Shown: one piece after another, positions 63,344 through 64,000 of the stretch
Position numbering within the stretch: position 1 is the first letter of the stretch
How the letters are laid out: every line of letters begins with the position of its first letter
Position numbers and translations under genes: made by a program
The notes under the pieces: model-generated
Databases searched by the model: none
What the model was told of the DNA's origin: nothing
What the model saw: only the letters and a program-made list of their open reading frames with translations
Assembly (NCBI GenBank): GCA_016721945.1
Contig: JADKHC010000001.1
Location: forward strand, 186,001-250,000
Source: Verrucomicrobiota bacterium
GTDB taxonomy: Bacteria > Verrucomicrobiota > Verrucomicrobiia > Opitutales > Opitutaceae
DNA: 64,000 nt
Reading direction: 5' to 3'

Positions 63344-64000
63344 ATGAAAAATATCCCCGTTCTGAACGTGTGCGAGACCAGTCTCGCCGCGGCCTATGAA
63401 AAAGCGCTCGTCTCACTACACGAAAACGGAGTCCGGTTTCGCACCCAGTACGACAAACCCGGGGATCCCCTGAGTCTCGATTGCACGTTGAATCTTACCG
63501 TGCTCGATCCGCTCTCGGAGCCGATGATCCACAAAGCATTTCCCGGCGGCATCGAAGATCTGCGCGAGTACGTGATGGAGCTCAGTGGCGCGAAAGACCA
63601 CTGGGTGAAAAACCTAAACGATCCAGCCGATACGCGCTGGGAATATACATACCACGGTCGCCTCGCCAACTATGGGAGCTGGCAGGAAAAGCAGGATGGC
63701 AAGCCGGTGCGCGCGGGCGGCTTCAGCATCGACCAAGTCGAGGGCGTGATCGCAAAACTGGTTAAGCAGCCTTTCACCCGTCAGGCGCAGATGATCACCT
63801 GGATGCCGAACATTGATCTAGAGTGTTACGATCCACCCTGCCTGCAGTCGCTCTGGTATCGCTTGATGGAAGATGAAACCGACGGCGTTTCCTGGCTCAA
63901 CTGCAACATACGTTTCCGCAGCAACGATGCCTGGGGCGCGAGCTTCATGAACATGTTTGGTTTTATCATCTTCAGCCGCGACGTCATCGCCGCTGAGATC
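63344..64000 (+). CDS. Thymidylate-synthase-like protein (partial, C-terminus beyond window)
   Basis: From ATG 63344 (MKNIPVLNVCETSLAAAYEK) an open frame runs 219 codons to the window end. It resembles the thymidylate synthase / dCMP hydroxymethylase fold: YTYHGRLANYG, VEGVIAKLVKQPFTRQAQMI, the catalytic-Cys segment DPPCLQSLWYRL (canonical TS has PPCH), and FRSNDAWGASFMNMFGFIIF. The substitution of Leu for the His after the Cys and the distinct N-terminus suggest a TS-like enzyme, not standard ThyA. The 3' end is missing. Confidence 0.78.
   Translation, partial: MKNIPVLNVCETSLAAAYEKALVSLHENGVRFRTQYDKPGDPLSLDCTLNLTVLDPLSEPMIHKAFPGGIEDLREYVMELSGAKDHWVKNLNDPADTRWEYTYHGRLANYGSWQEKQDGKPVRAGGFSIDQVEGVIAKLVKQPFTRQAQMITWMPNIDLECYDPPCLQSLWYRLMEDETDGVSWLNCNIRFRSNDAWGASFMNMFGFIIFSRDVIAAEI

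Overview
This 64 kb window looks like chromosomal DNA of a Verrucomicrobiota member, most likely Opitutaceae-like. The grounds are family content and style, not a database match: high GC, many Ala/Pro-rich tails, a DUF6172 protein, a PmoA-like DUF6807 protein, a GxxExxY protein, a GH9 cellulase, Kdp K+ uptake, TonB/ExbBD modules and abundant intergenic hairpin repeats. No rRNA, CRISPR array, prophage or insertion-sequence transposase is visible.

Layout. 1-6.1 kb (minus strand): gatA (cut by the window edge), gatC, pheT, a GxxExxY cassette, pheS, rplT and rpmI, a translation block. 6.3-15.2 kb (plus): rplI, dnaB, bamA, skp, lpxD, prs and a DegP-type protease, mostly replication and outer-membrane assembly. 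15.3-16.9 kb: palindromic repeat A, pyrE (minus), and an XRE-like/metallo-beta-lactamase fusion. 17-22 kb (minus): tRNA-Pro and an energy-transduction operon of exbB, two exbD, tonB, a TPR protein and two small coiled-coil membrane proteins. 22.3-27.1 kb: three tRNAs (Lys, Thr, Gln), a double TonB-C protein, and a divergent TonB-dependent receptor with an AT-rich control region between them. 27.2-29.8 kb: an acyltransferase-like membrane protein amid nested hairpin repeats. 29.7-32.2 kb: rplY-pth-rpsF-ssb and tRNA-Asn. 32.4-36.2 kb: a dehydrogenase and a GH9 enzyme. 36.3-44.6 kb: a complete kdp operon (minus) in the order 28-residue microprotein, kdpF, A, B, C, 77-residue membrane protein, kdpD, kdpE. 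44.8-47.8 kb: a decayed gene, a degenerate TPP riboswitch and thiM-thiE-thiD. 47.9-64 kb: assorted enzymes, including a membrane pyrophosphatase, a DsbD-like reductase, a PagL-like deacylase, a secreted archaemetzincin, methylglyoxal synthase, cupins, a cysteine hydrolase and a thymidylate-synthase-like protein cut by the window end.

The most unusual theme is a set of intergenic inverted repeats. One family (called HP1 here) has 25-nt arms. Three full solo copies and one diverged copy are present, and the same arms tightly bracket a GxxExxY (PD-(D/E)XK-fold) gene inserted between pheS and pheT. Two other families (HP3, HP4) have unrelated sequence but the same design, arms built from tandem 9-10 nt units. 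Copies are nested inside one another: HP1 contains HP3, which contains HP4, at 27.3-27.8 kb; HP3 contains HP2 at 62 kb. The GxxExxY cassette may be the gene-bearing form of such an element and its protein a candidate for acting on the arms. That is inference.

Other points of interest are two extra membrane microproteins in the kdp operon, and a thiE whose start codon can be reached in frame only by slippage on an A10 tract (or whose read contains an indel).
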